The notes: a model not told the origin generated them from the sequence alone. A stretch of 64,000 nt of DNA from Rhizobacter sp. Root404 (GCF_001425865.1 NZ_LMDS01000004.1:1803355-1867354), one strand, 5' to 3'; counted from the stretch's first letter, positions 16,402 through 26,453 are shown. Numbers and translations: made by a program.

Positions 16402-17103
16402 ATGCTGCAGCTCACCGACCTCCACACCTATTACGGCGACAGCCACACGCTGCGTGGCGTGAGCCTGGACCTGCCCGCCGGCACCGCGCTCGGCCTGCTC
16501 GGCCGCAATGGCATGGGCAAGACCACGCTGATCCGCGCGCTGATGGGCTACGTCCGCGTCGCGAAAGGACAAGTGCGCTGGCACGGCCGCGACATGACCA
16601 ACGCGGCGCCCGAGCGCATGGCGCGGCTGGGCATCGGCTACGTGCCCGAAGGGCGCGGCATCTTCCCGAACCTGTCGGTGCGCGAGAACCTGGTGATGAC
16701 GGCCCGCGCCGGCGTCGACGGCAAGAAGGACTGGACCTACGAGCGCGTGCTCGCCACCTTCCCGCGCCTGGCCGAACGGCTCGGCCACGGCGGCCAGCAG
16801 CTCTCGGGCGGCGAGCAGCAGATGCTCTCGATCGGCCGCGCGCTGATGACGAACCCGACGCTGCTGATCCTCGACGAAGCGACCGAAGGCCTCGCACCGC
16901 TGATCGTCGCCGAGATCTGGCGCGTGATCGGCGCGATCCGCGCCACCGGCATCAGCACGCTGATCGTCGACCGCAACTACCGCGCGGTGCTGGCCCACAC
17001 CGACCGCGCGGTGGTGCTGGAGAAGGGCGTGATCGTCGCGTCCGGCGCGTCGGGCGAGCTGTCGTCGGACACCGAATCCTTGTCCCGCTTCCTCGGCGTC
17101 TGA
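16402..17103 (+). CDS. livF: ABC transporter ATP-binding protein LivF
   Basis: The 233-aa ATPase has Walker A GRNGMGKTT, signature LSGGEQQMLSIGRAL and Walker B LLILDEATEGL. It is the LivF-type second ATPase. Where many members have a VEQN H-loop region it reads IVDRNYRAVL, so the usual Glu-Gln is replaced by Asp-Arg. A GC-rich hairpin follows the stop and probably closes the liv operon. Confidence 0.92.
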   Translation: MLQLTDLHTYYGDSHTLRGVSLDLPAGTALGLLGRNGMGKTTLIRALMGYVRVAKGQVRWHGRDMTNAAPERMARLGIGYVPEGRGIFPNLSVRENLVMTARAGVDGKKDWTYERVLATFPRLAERLGHGGQQLSGGEQQMLSIGRALMTNPTLLILDEATEGLAPLIVAEIWRVIGAIRATGISTLIVDRNYRAVLAHTDRAVVLEKGVIVASGASGELSSDTESLSRFLGV

Positions 17104-17111
17104 CCGATCGC

Positions 17112-17140
17112 GCGCGCGGCAGCGAGGGCCGCGCGCTTGT
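17112..17140 (+). terminator. Probable rho-independent terminator after livF
   Basis: GCGCGCGGC (17112-17120) pairs perfectly with GCCGCGCGC (17128-17136) around a 7-nt loop, followed by TTGT. The stem is strong and the U-tract weak. It lies 8 bp after the livF stop. Confidence 0.55.
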
Positions 17141-17178
17141 AGACTGGCACGCTCCCCACCGCCACCGAAAGCCCGCGC

Positions 17179-17481
17179 ATGATTCTCGAAATCGCCGACA
17201 TCCGCATCCCGCCCGGCAAACAGGACGAGTTCGACGCCGCCATCCAGCAGGCGATCGAGACCGTCGCGTCGAAGGCCACCGGGTTTCGCGGTTTCAAGGT
17301 CAACAAGGGCGTCGAATCGCCCGAGCGCTACATCCTGATGATCTACTGGGACACGCTCGAGAACCACACCGTCGACTTCCGCCAGGGCCCGCTGTTCCCG
17401 CAGTGGCGCGCGATCATCGGGCCGTATTTCGCGGCGCCGCCGGTGGTCGAGCACTTCACGCTGGTCGCCAAGTCGGCGTGA
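17179..17481 (+). CDS. Antibiotic biosynthesis monooxygenase (ABM)-domain protein
   Basis: The 100-aa protein is a single ABM-type ferredoxin-like fold: MILEIADIRIPPGKQDEFDA at the start and YILMIYWDTLENHTVDF in the centre. ABM proteins form small dimers; some oxidise aromatic rings or degrade haem without cofactors, others have no known reaction. It is downstream of the liv terminator and overlaps the M16 gene start by GTGA. It may belong to either group. Confidence 0.85.
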   Translation: MILEIADIRIPPGKQDEFDAAIQQAIETVASKATGFRGFKVNKGVESPERYILMIYWDTLENHTVDFRQGPLFPQWRAIIGPYFAAPPVVEHFTLVAKSA

Positions 17482-18845
17482 CGCGCGCGATGGGTTCGGG
17501 ACCGCTGTTGCGCCGCGCCGCGGCACTGCTGACGCTGACGATCGCGGCCACCGCGTGGTCGGCCGAGCCCGCGCTGACGATCGCGCCGATCCGCTTCACC
17601 GAACGCGTGCTGCCGAACGGCCTGCAGGTGATCGCGGTGCCGAGCAGCGCGAGCCCGACGGTCAGCGTGCAGGTCTGGTACCACGTCGGCTCGAAGGACG
17701 ACCCGAGCGGCCGCTCCGGCTTCGCGCACCTCTTCGAACACCTGATGTTCAAGACCACCGCGCACCTGAAGAGCGAGCAGTTCGACCGCATGACCGAGGA
17801 CGTGGGCGGCGCGAACAACGCGTTCACCAGCAACGACGTGACCGGCTACACCGACCTGGTGCCGTCCAACCACCTCGAGGTGCTGCTGTGGGCCGAGGCC
17901 GAGCGCATGTCGAACCTGAACGTGGTGCAGGAGAACTTCGTCTCCGAGCGCGCCGTGGTCGAGGAGGAGTACCGCGAGCGCGTTCTCGCCTCGCCTTACG
18001 GCCGGTTCGCGAACGCGATCCCGAAGGCGGCCTACCAGGTGCACCCGTACAAGCGCCCCGGCATCGGCAGTATCGAGGACCTGGAGGCCGCGACGCTGGC
18101 GGACGTGGTCTCGTTCCACGCCACGTACTACCGGCCGGACAACGCGACGCTGGTCGTCGCCGGCGACTTCGACCCGACGCAGCTCGACGCCTGGGTCGAC
18201 AAGTACTTCGCCCGCGTGCCGCGTCCCGCAACCGCGCTGCCGCGCGTGACCGCGACCGAGCCCGCTTGGACGGCCGACCGGCGCAGCACCGTCACCGGCC
18301 CGCAGGTGCCGCTGCCGGCCGTCGCGCTGGTGTGGCTCGGCCCGCCGACGACCAGCGCCGATGCGCCCGCGCTGCAGGTGGCGGCGGCGCTGCTCGGCAG
18401 CGGCGAGTCGTCGCGGCTGAATCAATCGCTGGTGTACCGGCAGCGCGTCGCGGGCCAGGCCGGCTTCAACGCCGACCTGCGCGTCGGGCCCGGGCTGCTG
18501 ACCGCGACCGCGATCGCCGCGAGCGGCCGCTCCCCGGCGGTCGTCGAGAAGGCCCTCCTCGCCGAGGTGCTCAAGCTGGCCCGGCAGCCGGTCGGCGCGG
18601 CCGAACTCGCGAAGGTCAAGACACAGATCGTCACCGGCGCGCTGCTGACGCGCCAGACGCCGGAAGGGCTGGCGTCCGCCGTCGCCGAAGCGGCCGTACT
18701 GCAGGGCGGCGCCGCCACCGTCAACACCGACCTGACGGCCTTGCAGCAGGTCACGGCCGCGGACGTCCAGCGGGTCATGAAGCGCTACGTCGCGTCGACC
18801 CACAAGCTCGTGCTGCACTACGTCCAGGAGAGCGCGCCGAAATGA
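17478..18845 (+). CDS. M16-family zinc peptidase, catalytic partner, exported
   Basis: The protein (455 aa from GTG 17478, or 451 aa from ATG 17490) has a signal peptide and the inverted zinc motif HLFEH (His84, Glu87, His88) in GRSGFAHLFEHLMFK. Downstream comes the YRPDNATLVVAGDF segment of processing-peptidase-like M16B enzymes. It probably works in the periplasm. The following gene encodes a second M16 chain without the zinc motif, overlapping by ATGA, so the active form is likely a heterodimer. Confidence 0.92.
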   Translation: MTRAMGSGPLLRRAAALLTLTIAATAWSAEPALTIAPIRFTERVLPNGLQVIAVPSSASPTVSVQVWYHVGSKDDPSGRSGFAHLFEHLMFKTTAHLKSEQFDRMTEDVGGANNAFTSNDVTGYTDLVPSNHLEVLLWAEAERMSNLNVVQENFVSERAVVEEEYRERVLASPYGRFANAIPKAAYQVHPYKRPGIGSIEDLEAATLADVVSFHATYYRPDNATLVVAGDFDPTQLDAWVDKYFARVPRPATALPRVTATEPAWTADRRSTVTGPQVPLPAVALVWLGPPTTSADAPALQVAAALLGSGESSRLNQSLVYRQRVAGQAGFNADLRVGPGLLTATAIAASGRSPAVVEKALLAEVLKLARQPVGAAELAKVKTQIVTGALLTRQTPEGLASAVAEAAVLQGGAATVNTDLTALQQVTAADVQRVMKRYVASTHKLVLHYVQESAPK

Positions 18846-20302
18846 CCGCGACCGATTTCATCAGGCGTGCGCTGCTGCTGGCGCTGGCCGCGGGTGGCGT
18901 CGCTGCCGCGCACGGGCAGGGCTTCGACCAGGCGCCGCAGCCGGGCGCGCCGCGGCCGCTCGCGATCGCCGCGCCGGTCGAGCAGCGGCTGCCGAACGGA
19001 CTGCGCGTGGTACTGGCCGAGCGTCGCGGCGTTCAGTTGGTGACGGCCGAGCTGGTGGTGCTGGCAGGCAGCGAGGTCGATCCGCCGGGCCGCGCCGGGC
19101 TCGCGTCGATGACCGCGGGCCTGCTGACCAAGGGCACGCGGCGGCACAGCGCAACCCAGCTCGCGCAGGCCGCCGAGTCGCTCGGCGGTGCGCTCGACGG
19201 CGGGGCCGGCTGGCACCAGTCCGGCGTCGGGATCACCGTCACGGTGCCGAAGCTCGACGCGGCGCTCGCGCTGGTCAGCGAGGTGGTGCAGCAGCCCGCG
19301 TTCGCGCCGGCCGAACTCGACCGCCTGCGTGCCCAGTCGCTCGACGAGTTGAAGGTCGCCTACAGCCAGCCCGGCCGCCTGGCGGCACTGGCGGCGCAGC
19401 GGCTGCTCTACGGCGCCGGCCCCTATGGCCACCCGGCGGGCGGCACGCCGGTTTCGCTGACGACCATCACCCGCGCCGACCTGGTCGCGCTGCACGCGGC
19501 GCGCTACCGCCCGGACAACGCCGTGCTGGTGCTCGCCGGCGATCTCGATGCCGCCACTGCGCTGCAACTGGCACGGCGCCACTTCGGCCGCTGGCAACCG
19601 CCGCGCGGCGCACCCGCGGCGGCGGACCTGCCGCCGAACGCCGCACTGCCGCAGGTGGCCGCAGTGCTCGACATGCCGCAGGCCGGCCAGGCGGCCGTCG
19701 TCGTCGCCACGCCGCTGCCGCCGCTCGGCGCCGACCGCGCGACCGCGGCGGTGATGAACTCGGTCCTGGGCGGCGGCTTCTCGTCGCGCCTGAACCAGGA
19801 GATCCGGATCAAGCGCGGCCTGAGCTATTCGGCCGGCAGCGGGCTCGACGCCCGCCCGGACGGCGGCTCGCTGCGGGCGGTGATCCAGACCAAGAACGAA
19901 TCGGCGGCCGAGGTCGTCACGCTGGTGCAGGCCGAACTGGATCGGCTCGCGACCGCGCCGGTCGGCGCCGACGAACTGGCAGCCCGCAAGGCCACGGTGA
20001 TCGGCGACTTCAGCCGCAGCGTCGAGACCACCGCCGGGCTGGCCGCCGCGGTCAAGGGATTGATCGTCGCCGGACGATCGCCGGCCGAGCTGCGCACCCG
20101 GATCGACGCGCTGTCGGCCGTCAGCGCGGAAGATGTGCAGCGCTACGCCGCGGCGCACCTCGGCCAGACTGGGCGGCGGGTCGTTGTCGCGGGGGCGGCG
20201 GCGCGCTTCGCGCCGGCAATGCGGGAGGCACAGCCCGGTCTGGTCGTGGTGCCGAGCGGCAGGCTGGATCTCGATCAGGGCGGCGGGCTGCTCGCGCCCT
20301 GA
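18842..20302 (+). CDS. M16-family peptidase-like protein, non-catalytic partner, exported
   Basis: The 486-aa protein has a signal peptide (LLLALAAGGVAAAHGQ) and an M16 fold, including the YRPDNAVLVLAGDL and GGGFSSRLNQEIRIKRGLSY segments. In place of HxxEH it reads GLASMTAGLLTKGT, so it cannot bind catalytic zinc. This mirrors the inactive alpha chain of mitochondrial processing peptidase and similar bacterial pairs. Its likely job is substrate binding for the upstream catalytic subunit. Confidence 0.9.
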   Translation: MTATDFIRRALLLALAAGGVAAAHGQGFDQAPQPGAPRPLAIAAPVEQRLPNGLRVVLAERRGVQLVTAELVVLAGSEVDPPGRAGLASMTAGLLTKGTRRHSATQLAQAAESLGGALDGGAGWHQSGVGITVTVPKLDAALALVSEVVQQPAFAPAELDRLRAQSLDELKVAYSQPGRLAALAAQRLLYGAGPYGHPAGGTPVSLTTITRADLVALHAARYRPDNAVLVLAGDLDAATALQLARRHFGRWQPPRGAPAAADLPPNAALPQVAAVLDMPQAGQAAVVVATPLPPLGADRATAAVMNSVLGGGFSSRLNQEIRIKRGLSYSAGSGLDARPDGGSLRAVIQTKNESAAEVVTLVQAELDRLATAPVGADELAARKATVIGDFSRSVETTAGLAAAVKGLIVAGRSPAELRTRIDALSAVSAEDVQRYAAAHLGQTGRRVVVAGAAARFAPAMREAQPGLVVVPSGRLDLDQGGGLLAP

Positions 20303-20469
20303 AGCTGCGCCCCGGCGCAGTGGGACCTGTCACCAGCGGAAACACAATCCCCAGAAGGCCCATTCCTCGGGGTTTGCACGCGCGGCACCGAATGCTGGGA
20401 CAATCGACAGGTTGCCCGTGTTTGGCGTCAAGCTCCACGGTCGTCCGCACTTCTTCTTCAGGACCGCCC

Positions 20470-20727
20470 ATGGCCACCCGTCGTCCCGCTCCCTCCGCCA
20501 CCTCCGACTCCACGCAGAAGCTGCGCCAGACGCAGGCCGAGTACGTCGCCGCGCGCCCGGCCGGCGAGCCCGGCGTCAAGCCGATGATGTCGAGCTCGAA
20601 GATGTACGTCTGCCGCCGCTGCCAGGCGAACTTCAAGACCGGCGACGGCAAGCCCGACGCGCGCCTGCCCGGCCTGGGCAAGTGCAACAAGTGCCTCGCC
20701 GCCGCGACGGCCGCGCTCGCCGCCTGA
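20470..20727 (+). CDS. Small zinc-ribbon-like protein, function unknown
   Basis: The 85-aa protein ends in a two-CxxC ribbon, YVCRRCQANFKTG then KCNKCL, likely binding one zinc. The N-terminal half is low complexity and basic. It has no membrane segment. It is transcribed towards the antiporter gene (convergent, 10-bp gap). I do not recognise a named family. Confidence 0.7.
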   Translation: MATRRPAPSATSDSTQKLRQTQAEYVAARPAGEPGVKPMMSSSKMYVCRRCQANFKTGDGKPDARLPGLGKCNKCLAAATAALAA

Positions 20728-20737
20728 GCGACACCCG

Positions 20738-22477
20738 CTAGTGCGCCGTCGCGGGAGCGACGTCGCCTGAAACGCCGCCTGCGGCCGGCCGCATCCGCGA
20801 CAGCACGTGCCCGGCCATGCCGTGTGCCAGTTCGCGCTCGCCGATGAACACCTTGCCGATGCGCTCGGACTCGAGCAGCGCGGCCTCCTCCTCGTTGTGG
20901 CTGCGCACCACGACCTCGATGCCCGGGTTCAACGTGCGCGCGGTCGCGACCATCTTGCGCACGCCCAGCGTGTCCGGCGTCGCGATCACCAGCATCGCCG
21001 CCTGCGCGATGTGCGCCTGGATCAACACCGCCGGTTCGGTCGCGTCGCCACTCACCGCGGCCACCCCCTGCGCCCGCAGCTTCTCGACGAATTCGCGGTT
21101 CTGCTCGGCCACCACGAACGCCACGCCCTGCGCCTGCAGCGACCGCGCGATGCGCCGCCCGACACGCCCGTAGCCCACCAGCACCACCTGCCCGGTCAGC
21201 AGCGTCTGGTCGGTGCTCATCGGCAATTCGGCCAACGGGTCGTCGGGCAGCTCCAGGCGGCGCGCCAGCGCCGAGCGCTGCCGCAGCCACGCCTGCACCG
21301 GGCCGATCGCGCCGAACAGCAACGAATTGAGCCCGATCGAGATCAGGGCACCGGCCAGGATCAGACTCTGTCCTTTCACCGGAAGCAGCTTCAACGCGAC
21401 GCCGAGCCCGGCCAGGATGAACGAGAACTCGCCGATCTGCGCGAGGCTGGCGCCGACGGTCAACGCGCTGTTCAGCGGGTAGCGGAACGCGATCACCAGC
21501 GCGACCGCCGCCAGCGTCTTGCCGACCATGATGATCGCGACCACGGCCAGCACGCGCAGCGGCTCGTCGAGCAGCACGCGAGGGTCGAACAGCATGCCGA
21601 CCGAGACGAAGAACAGCACCGAGAACGCGTCGCGCAGCGGCAGCGATTCCTCGGCGGCGCGGTGACTGAACTCCGATTCGCGCATCATCATCCCGGCGAA
21701 GAACGCACCCAGCGCGAACGAGACGTCGAACAGCTTGGCCGAGCCGTACGCGACGCTGACCGCGCCGGCGATCACGCACAGCGTGAACAGCTCGCGCGAC
21801 CCGGTGCGCTCGACCAGCCACAGCAGCCGCGGGAACACGCGCCGGCCGACGACCAGCATCAGCGCGATGAATGCGGCGACCTTCGCGAGCGTGATGCCGA
21901 GCGTCGCCCAGATGCCCTGGCCCGGCGCGGCAGGGTCGCCGCCTGCGCCGCCGAGCAGCGGCGCGAGCGCCGGCAGCAGCACCAGCACCAGCACCATCAC
22001 CAGGTCCTCGACGATCAGCCAGCCGACCGCGATCTGACCGTTCATCGATTCGAGCACGCCGCGCGATTCGAGCGCACGCAGCAGCACCACGGTGCTTGCC
22101 ACCGACAGCGCCAGCCCGAACACCAGCGCGGCACCGACGCTCCAGCCCCACCACGCCGCGGTGCCCATGCCGAGGACGGTCGCGACCGCGATCTGAAGCA
22201 GGGCACCGGGGATCGCGATGCGCTTGACCGCGAGCAGGTCCTTCAACGAGAAGTGCAGGCCGACGCCAAGCATCAGCAGCATCACGCCGATTTCGGCAAG
22301 CTGGCCGGCGAGGTCGACATCGGCCACGAAGCCGGGCGTCGCCGGGCCGATCAGGATGCCGGCGAGCAGGTAGCCGACCAGCGGCGGCACCTTGATGCGT
22401 GCCGCGATGTAGCCGAACACCAGCGCCAGACCGAATCCCGCGGCAATCGTGGAGATCAGGCTGACGTTGTGGGGCAT
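20738..22477 (-). CDS. ybaL: Monovalent cation:proton antiporter-2 (Kef/YbaL type)
   Basis: The 579-aa protein has an N-terminal ~390-aa CPA2 antiporter domain of about a dozen helices (VPPLVGYLLAGILIGPATPG). A cytosolic RCK/TrkA-N Rossmann domain follows, with GYGRVGRRIARSLQAQG at ~420. It exports K+ or Na+ in exchange for H+, with the RCK domain gating by nucleotide. It lacks the extra C-terminal region of KefB/KefC and resembles YbaL. The gene stands alone. Confidence 0.92.
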   Translation of the reverse strand: MPHNVSLISTIAAGFGLALVFGYIAARIKVPPLVGYLLAGILIGPATPGFVADVDLAGQLAEIGVMLLMLGVGLHFSLKDLLAVKRIAIPGALLQIAVATVLGMGTAAWWGWSVGAALVFGLALSVASTVVLLRALESRGVLESMNGQIAVGWLIVEDLVMVLVLVLLPALAPLLGGAGGDPAAPGQGIWATLGITLAKVAAFIALMLVVGRRVFPRLLWLVERTGSRELFTLCVIAGAVSVAYGSAKLFDVSFALGAFFAGMMMRESEFSHRAAEESLPLRDAFSVLFFVSVGMLFDPRVLLDEPLRVLAVVAIIMVGKTLAAVALVIAFRYPLNSALTVGASLAQIGEFSFILAGLGVALKLLPVKGQSLILAGALISIGLNSLLFGAIGPVQAWLRQRSALARRLELPDDPLAELPMSTDQTLLTGQVVLVGYGRVGRRIARSLQAQGVAFVVAEQNREFVEKLRAQGVAAVSGDATEPAVLIQAHIAQAAMLVIATPDTLGVRKMVATARTLNPGIEVVVRSHNEEEAALLESERIGKVFIGERELAHGMAGHVLSRMRPAAGGVSGDVAPATAH

Positions 22478-22577
22478 CGTGGGGAGACTTTCTGCGCAGG
22501 GAGGGATCGAGCGCAGAGTCTACGTGCAGCCCTCGCGGGCCGGCCGGGCAAGGCCCGGCGTCATGCAGGGCCTTGGC

Positions 22578-22823
22578 TCAGCAGGTGAGCAGCGCCTGCT
22601 TGCGGATGATGTCCTGGGCCTTGGTCATTGCGTAGGCCAGCGCGGCGTCCGGGGAAGGCCAGCGGTGGCCGCAAGCCAGGCTCTCGTCGCGCACGAGCTC
22701 GCGGGCGACGCCACCCTGCTCGGACATCACGACCAGCGCCGCGATGTACCCGTCGCCCTGCGGTCCTTCCAGTGCACCGGTGTAGACGCGGTACTCACCG
22801 ATCTTGCGTTCGTCGAAATGCAT
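22578..22823 (-). CDS. Small uncharacterised protein (81 aa)
   Basis: The ATG at 22823 is chosen because GGAG lies 8 nt upstream; an in-frame ATG at 22862 would add 13 residues without a ribosome-binding site. The product is soluble and mixed alpha/beta (EYRVYTGALEGPQGDGYIAA, then a C-terminal helix). I do not recognise a named family. It has no obvious operon partner. Confidence 0.65.
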   Translation of the reverse strand: MHFDERKIGEYRVYTGALEGPQGDGYIAALVVMSEQGGVARELVRDESLACGHRWPSPDAALAYAMTKAQDIIRKQALLTC

Positions 22824-23004
22824 GTTGATCGCTCCGGCAGCCTCACGTGGCCCCCGATTCACGAATGATCAACGGATTCGGCGCGCCGGAAAACCCACCA
22901 GAAGGGGGTAAGAACTCACACTTCGGAGTCATACCGTCGTTACGCGGCGACGCTCTCGCTCCGAATTCCCACCTTTGGGGGAGGACGACGCGCGCCGGCG
23001 TGCC

Positions 23005-23970
23005 TCAACCCGGCGCGGTCTTGGCGCCGGCCTGGCGGTGCGCGTCGGTGGTCGGGCGCAGGCCGAAGCGGGCCTCGCCCTGGCGCCGGAATTCCTTCGG
23101 CGTCATGCCCTTGATCTCGAGGAAGCGGCGGTTGAAGTTCGCGACGTTGTTGAACCCGCAGTCGTAGCAGACGTTGCTGATGTAGCGGTCGGTCTCCATC
23201 AGCAGCTGGCAGGCACGCGCGATCCGCAAACGGTTGACGAAATCGGTGAAGGTGTTGCCGGTGGCGCGGCGGAAGTAGCGCGAGAACTGGCTCTCGCTCA
23301 TGCCCACGCGTTGCGACAGCTGGCCCATCGAGAACGATTCGGTCGCGTTGGCGGTGATGTAGTCGACGATGGTGCTGATCTGGGCCAGCGAGTTGTCGTC
23401 GTCGAAGCTCTGCAGCGGCATGCTGGACAGCAGCCGGTAGTCGGTGCACTCGGCGAGTTCGCCGAGGAAGCTCAGGAAGGCACTGAACCGCTTGACGCCG
23501 TGCAGGCGCTTGATCGTCTGCAGGTTCTCGCTCGCGCGCTCGGACATGCCGAAAAACTCGATGCCCAGGCGCGCGCGCTCCAGCAGCGGCAGCACCTCGC
23601 GCAGGTCACCGATCGACTCGGACGCCCGCTTCAGCGGCTCGCCGGCGAACTGCAGCACCATGTCGCGCTGCGCGACGCCTTCGGGGCCGACATCGGTCGA
23701 GATCCAGTTGTGCGGCAGTCGCGGGCCGGTGAGCACGAGGTGGCCCGGCTCGAAGTGGCCGATGTAGTCGCCGACGAAGGCCTTGCCGCGGGTCTGCACG
23801 ATCAGATGCAGCTCGTACTCCTCGTGGTAGTGCCAGCGCACCAGCGGGTTCGGGAAGCCGTGCTCCAGGCAGCGCACGTAGCCGTAGCTGCCCGCCGGCT
23901 CGTAGCCGAGCGTCGGGTCACGGACGAAATCGTGCTCGAGCTCGGGGGTGCGGGCGCGCTTTTGGCTCAT
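23005..23970 (-). CDS. AraC-family regulator of the polyol operon
   Basis: The 321-aa protein has an N-terminal cupin sensor domain (RWHYHEEYELHLIVQTRGKA) and a C-terminal double HTH with the AraC signature (SNVCYDCGFNNVANFNRRF, then GMTPKEFRRQ). It is the last gene of the minus-strand polyol cluster, 26 bp after the dehydrogenase, and probably activates that operon in response to its sugar alcohol. The ATG at 23970 is preferred over upstream in-frame starts that add low-complexity sequence. Confidence 0.9.
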   Translation of the reverse strand: MSQKRARTPELEHDFVRDPTLGYEPAGSYGYVRCLEHGFPNPLVRWHYHEEYELHLIVQTRGKAFVGDYIGHFEPGHLVLTGPRLPHNWISTDVGPEGVAQRDMVLQFAGEPLKRASESIGDLREVLPLLERARLGIEFFGMSERASENLQTIKRLHGVKRFSAFLSFLGELAECTDYRLLSSMPLQSFDDDNSLAQISTIVDYITANATESFSMGQLSQRVGMSESQFSRYFRRATGNTFTDFVNRLRIARACQLLMETDRYISNVCYDCGFNNVANFNRRFLEIKGMTPKEFRRQGEARFGLRPTTDAHRQAGAKTAPG

Positions 23971-23996
23971 GGGCGTATTGTCGTGCGGCGCCCGGC

Positions 23997-25394
23997 TCAG
24001 CGCTTCGCGTTCGCGGCGACGAAGGCCAGCACCTCGGCGTGCGCCGTTCGCAGCGCCGCGAGCAGGCGCGCGTCGCCGGCCAGCGGCCCCCACAGGATCG
24101 GATCACGGGCGAACGCGTCGAGCGGGTCGGCGCTCGCGAAGATCGCATGCGCGCTGGCCGGGTCCATGCCCTGGTCCTGGTACTCGAACGGCAACTCGCC
24201 GCGATGCCAGCGGCCGAGGAACTCGAAGAACAGCGCGGGCAGCTTCGCGACCGCCGCGATCGACGCACCGCGCGCCAGGCATTCGCGGAAGGTCGGCCCG
24301 AGGAAGCCGGGGATCTTCGCGAAGCCATCGGCCGCGACGCGCTGGTTGGTGTCCTGGATGTGCGGGTTGCTGAAGCGGTCGAGCACGACATCGCGGTAGG
24401 CCGCGAGGTCGAGCGGGTACGGGCTCGTGTCGGCCTCGAGCGACGGCATCACGTCGTCGGTGACGTAGTCGAACGCCATCTGGCGGATCGCCGGGTGGTC
24501 GACGCCCTCGTGGATGTACTGCAGCCCGATCAGCGTGCCGGCCCACGCGAAGCAGCTGTGCGTCGCGTTCAGCAGGCGGATCTTCGCCTCCTCGTACGGC
24601 AGCACCGAGTCGACCATCTCGGCGCCGACCTTCTCCCAGGCCGGGCGGCCGGCGATGAAGTGGTCCTCGATCACCCACTGGATGAACTTCTCGCCCATCA
24701 CCGGCGCGCCATCGTCGAAGCCGGTTGCGGCCTTCACGCGCGCCGCCACGTCGGGCAGCGGGCGCGGCGTGATGCGGTCGACCATGTCGTTCGGCGTGCT
24801 GGTGCTGGCGTTGACCCAGGCGAGCAGCGAGGTGTCGCCGCGGCGGGTCAGGAAGTCCGCGAAGCCGAGCTTGAAGCGCTCGCCGTTGCTGCGCAGGTTG
24901 TCGCAGTTCAGCAGCGTGACCGGCCCGCTGCCGAGCCGCTTGCGCTCGTTGAGGATCGCGGCGAGCGCACCGTAGATCGTGCTGCGCGTCGTGCCGGCGA
25001 TGTCGGACGCGAGGTCGGTGTAGGTCGTCTCGAGCTTGTTGTGCGCGTCGAGGTAGTAGCCGGCCTCGGTCACGGTGAACGAGATGATGCGCGTGTTCGC
25101 ATCCGCGCCGACCTCGATCAGCCCGGCCAGCGACGGCTCGTACGGGATGATGTGGCGGATCGACTGGATGCGCTCGTAGTGGCGCTCGCCGCCAGGCGTG
25201 ACGGTCTCGAGCGTGTACGCCCCGCCCTGCTTCTGCAGCGCCGCGATCGTCTCGAGCATGTCGCCGCGCAGGTTGCCGCCGGCGAGCACCCAGTCGGTCT
25301 CGCCCTGTTCGATCAGGCGGTTCAGGTAGACGGCCTGGTGGGCGCGGTGGAACGAGCCCAGGCCGAGGTGCAGGATGACGAACGGCTTGCTCAT
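23997..25394 (-). CDS. Polyol dehydrogenase of the mannitol/D-arabinitol dehydrogenase family
   Basis: The 465-aa protein is a long-chain secondary alcohol dehydrogenase: N-terminal NAD-binding [17 protein letters not shown], then the catalytic [16 protein letters not shown] (Lys...Asn...His). It oxidises a sugar alcohol (mannitol to fructose, or D-arabinitol to D-xylulose; the family does not separate these by eye) using NAD+. It is encoded after the ABC importer. The ATG at 25394 is used because AAGG sits 10 nt upstream; a GTG at 25400 overlaps the ATPase stop. Confidence 0.9.
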   Translation of the reverse strand: MSKPFVILHLGLGSFHRAHQAVYLNRLIEQGETDWVLAGGNLRGDMLETIAALQKQGGAYTLETVTPGGERHYERIQSIRHIIPYEPSLAGLIEVGADANTRIISFTVTEAGYYLDAHNKLETTYTDLASDIAGTTRSTIYGALAAILNERKRLGSGPVTLLNCDNLRSNGERFKLGFADFLTRRGDTSLLAWVNASTSTPNDMVDRITPRPLPDVAARVKAATGFDDGAPVMGEKFIQWVIEDHFIAGRPAWEKVGAEMVDSVLPYEEAKIRLLNATHSCFAWAGTLIGLQYIHEGVDHPAIRQMAFDYVTDDVMPSLEADTSPYPLDLAAYRDVVLDRFSNPHIQDTNQRVAADGFAKIPGFLGPTFRECLARGASIAAVAKLPALFFEFLGRWHRGELPFEYQDQGMDPASAHAIFASADPLDAFARDPILWGPLAGDARLLAALRTAHAEVLAFVAANAKR

Positions 25395-25396
25395 GG

Positions 25397-26443
25397 TCAC
25401 GCTGCCTTCTGCATCTCGCGGATCGCCCGGCCCTGCTTGTCGAAGAACAGAAGCGCGTTCGGATCGATCTCGACGCCGACCGCGTCGCCGAGCTTCAGCG
25501 TCGTGCGCTCGCTCTGGCGCGACACCAGCGGCACGTTGGCGCCGACGCGGGTGTGGATCAGCGTGTCCGAGCCGAGCGACTCGACCAGCTCGACCTTGCC
25601 GGCGATGCCTTGGCCCGCGGCCACGATGCGCACGTACTCGGGCCGCACGCCGACCGACCCGTCGGACGGCAGCCGTGCACCGGCGATGCGCGTGAGCTCG
25701 GGCAGCGTCGCGGCCGGCAGCACGTTCATCTGCGGCGTGCCGATGAACTGCGCGACGAACTGGTTGGCCGGGCGGTCGTACAGCTCCAGCGGTGAGCCGA
25801 CCTGCTCGATCAGGCCGTCGCGCAGCACGACGACGCGGTCGGCCAGCGTCATCGCCTCGACCTGGTCGTGGGTGACGTAGATCGTCGTCGCGCCCAGGTC
25901 GCGATGCAGGTTCGCGATCTCGACGCGGGTCTGCCCGCGCAGCGCCGCGTCGAGGTTCGACAGCGGCTCGTCGAACAGGAACACCTTCGGCGCGCGCACG
26001 ATCGCGCGGCCGATCGCGACGCGCTGGCGCTGGCCGCCGGACAGTTCCTTCGGCGTGCGCTGCAGGTACTGCGTGAGGTTCAGGATCTTCGCGGCGCGCT
26101 CGACCTTCTCCTTGCGCACGTTCACGTCGACCTTGGCGAGCTTGAGCGCGAACGACATGTTGTCGAACACGGTCATGTGTGGGTACAGCGCGTACGACTG
26201 GAACACCATCGCGAGGTCGCGTTTCGATGAGGGCACGTCCGTGATGTCGCGCCCGTCGAGGTGCAGCGAGCCGGCGGTGGTCGATTCCAGCCCGGCGATC
26301 AGCCGCAGCAGCGTCGACTTGCCGCAGCCTGAGGGCCCGACGAAGACGATGAACTCGCCCTTGTTGATCTGCAGGTCGATGCCCTTGATGGTGCGCACCG
26401 GCCCGAATTCCTTGACGATGCCCTTGAGTTCGAGGAAAGCCAT
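25397..26443 (-). CDS. Sugar/polyol ABC transporter ATP-binding protein (MalK/UgpC/SmoK type)
   Basis: The 348-aa protein has a ~235-aa ATPase domain (Walker [10 protein letters not shown], signature [15 protein letters not shown], Walker [13 protein letters not shown]). An OB-fold regulatory domain at the C-terminus ends [16 protein letters not shown]. It drives the two permeases encoded just upstream. GGAG lies 7 nt before the ATG at 26443 and overlaps the stop of the preceding permease. Confidence 0.93.
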   Translation of the reverse strand: MAFLELKGIVKEFGPVRTIKGIDLQINKGEFIVFVGPSGCGKSTLLRLIAGLESTTAGSLHLDGRDITDVPSSKRDLAMVFQSYALYPHMTVFDNMSFALKLAKVDVNVRKEKVERAAKILNLTQYLQRTPKELSGGQRQRVAIGRAIVRAPKVFLFDEPLSNLDAALRGQTRVEIANLHRDLGATTIYVTHDQVEAMTLADRVVVLRDGLIEQVGSPLELYDRPANQFVAQFIGTPQMNVLPAATLPELTRIAGARLPSDGSVGVRPEYVRIVAAGQGIAGKVELVESLGSDTLIHTRVGANVPLVSRQSERTTLKLGDAVGVEIDPNALLFFDKQGRAIREMQKAA

Positions 26444-26453
26444 GTCTTGCTCC

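Noticed and set aside
20807..22588. 593-codon plus-strand frame opposite ybaL
   Set aside because: Antisense shadow of the antiporter, with no domain or ribosome-binding site.
22863..23004. Intergenic gap that might hold a small RNA or riboswitch
   Set aside because: I see no stable long hairpin, T-run or known riboswitch core; likely promoter and 3' sequence of flanking genes.
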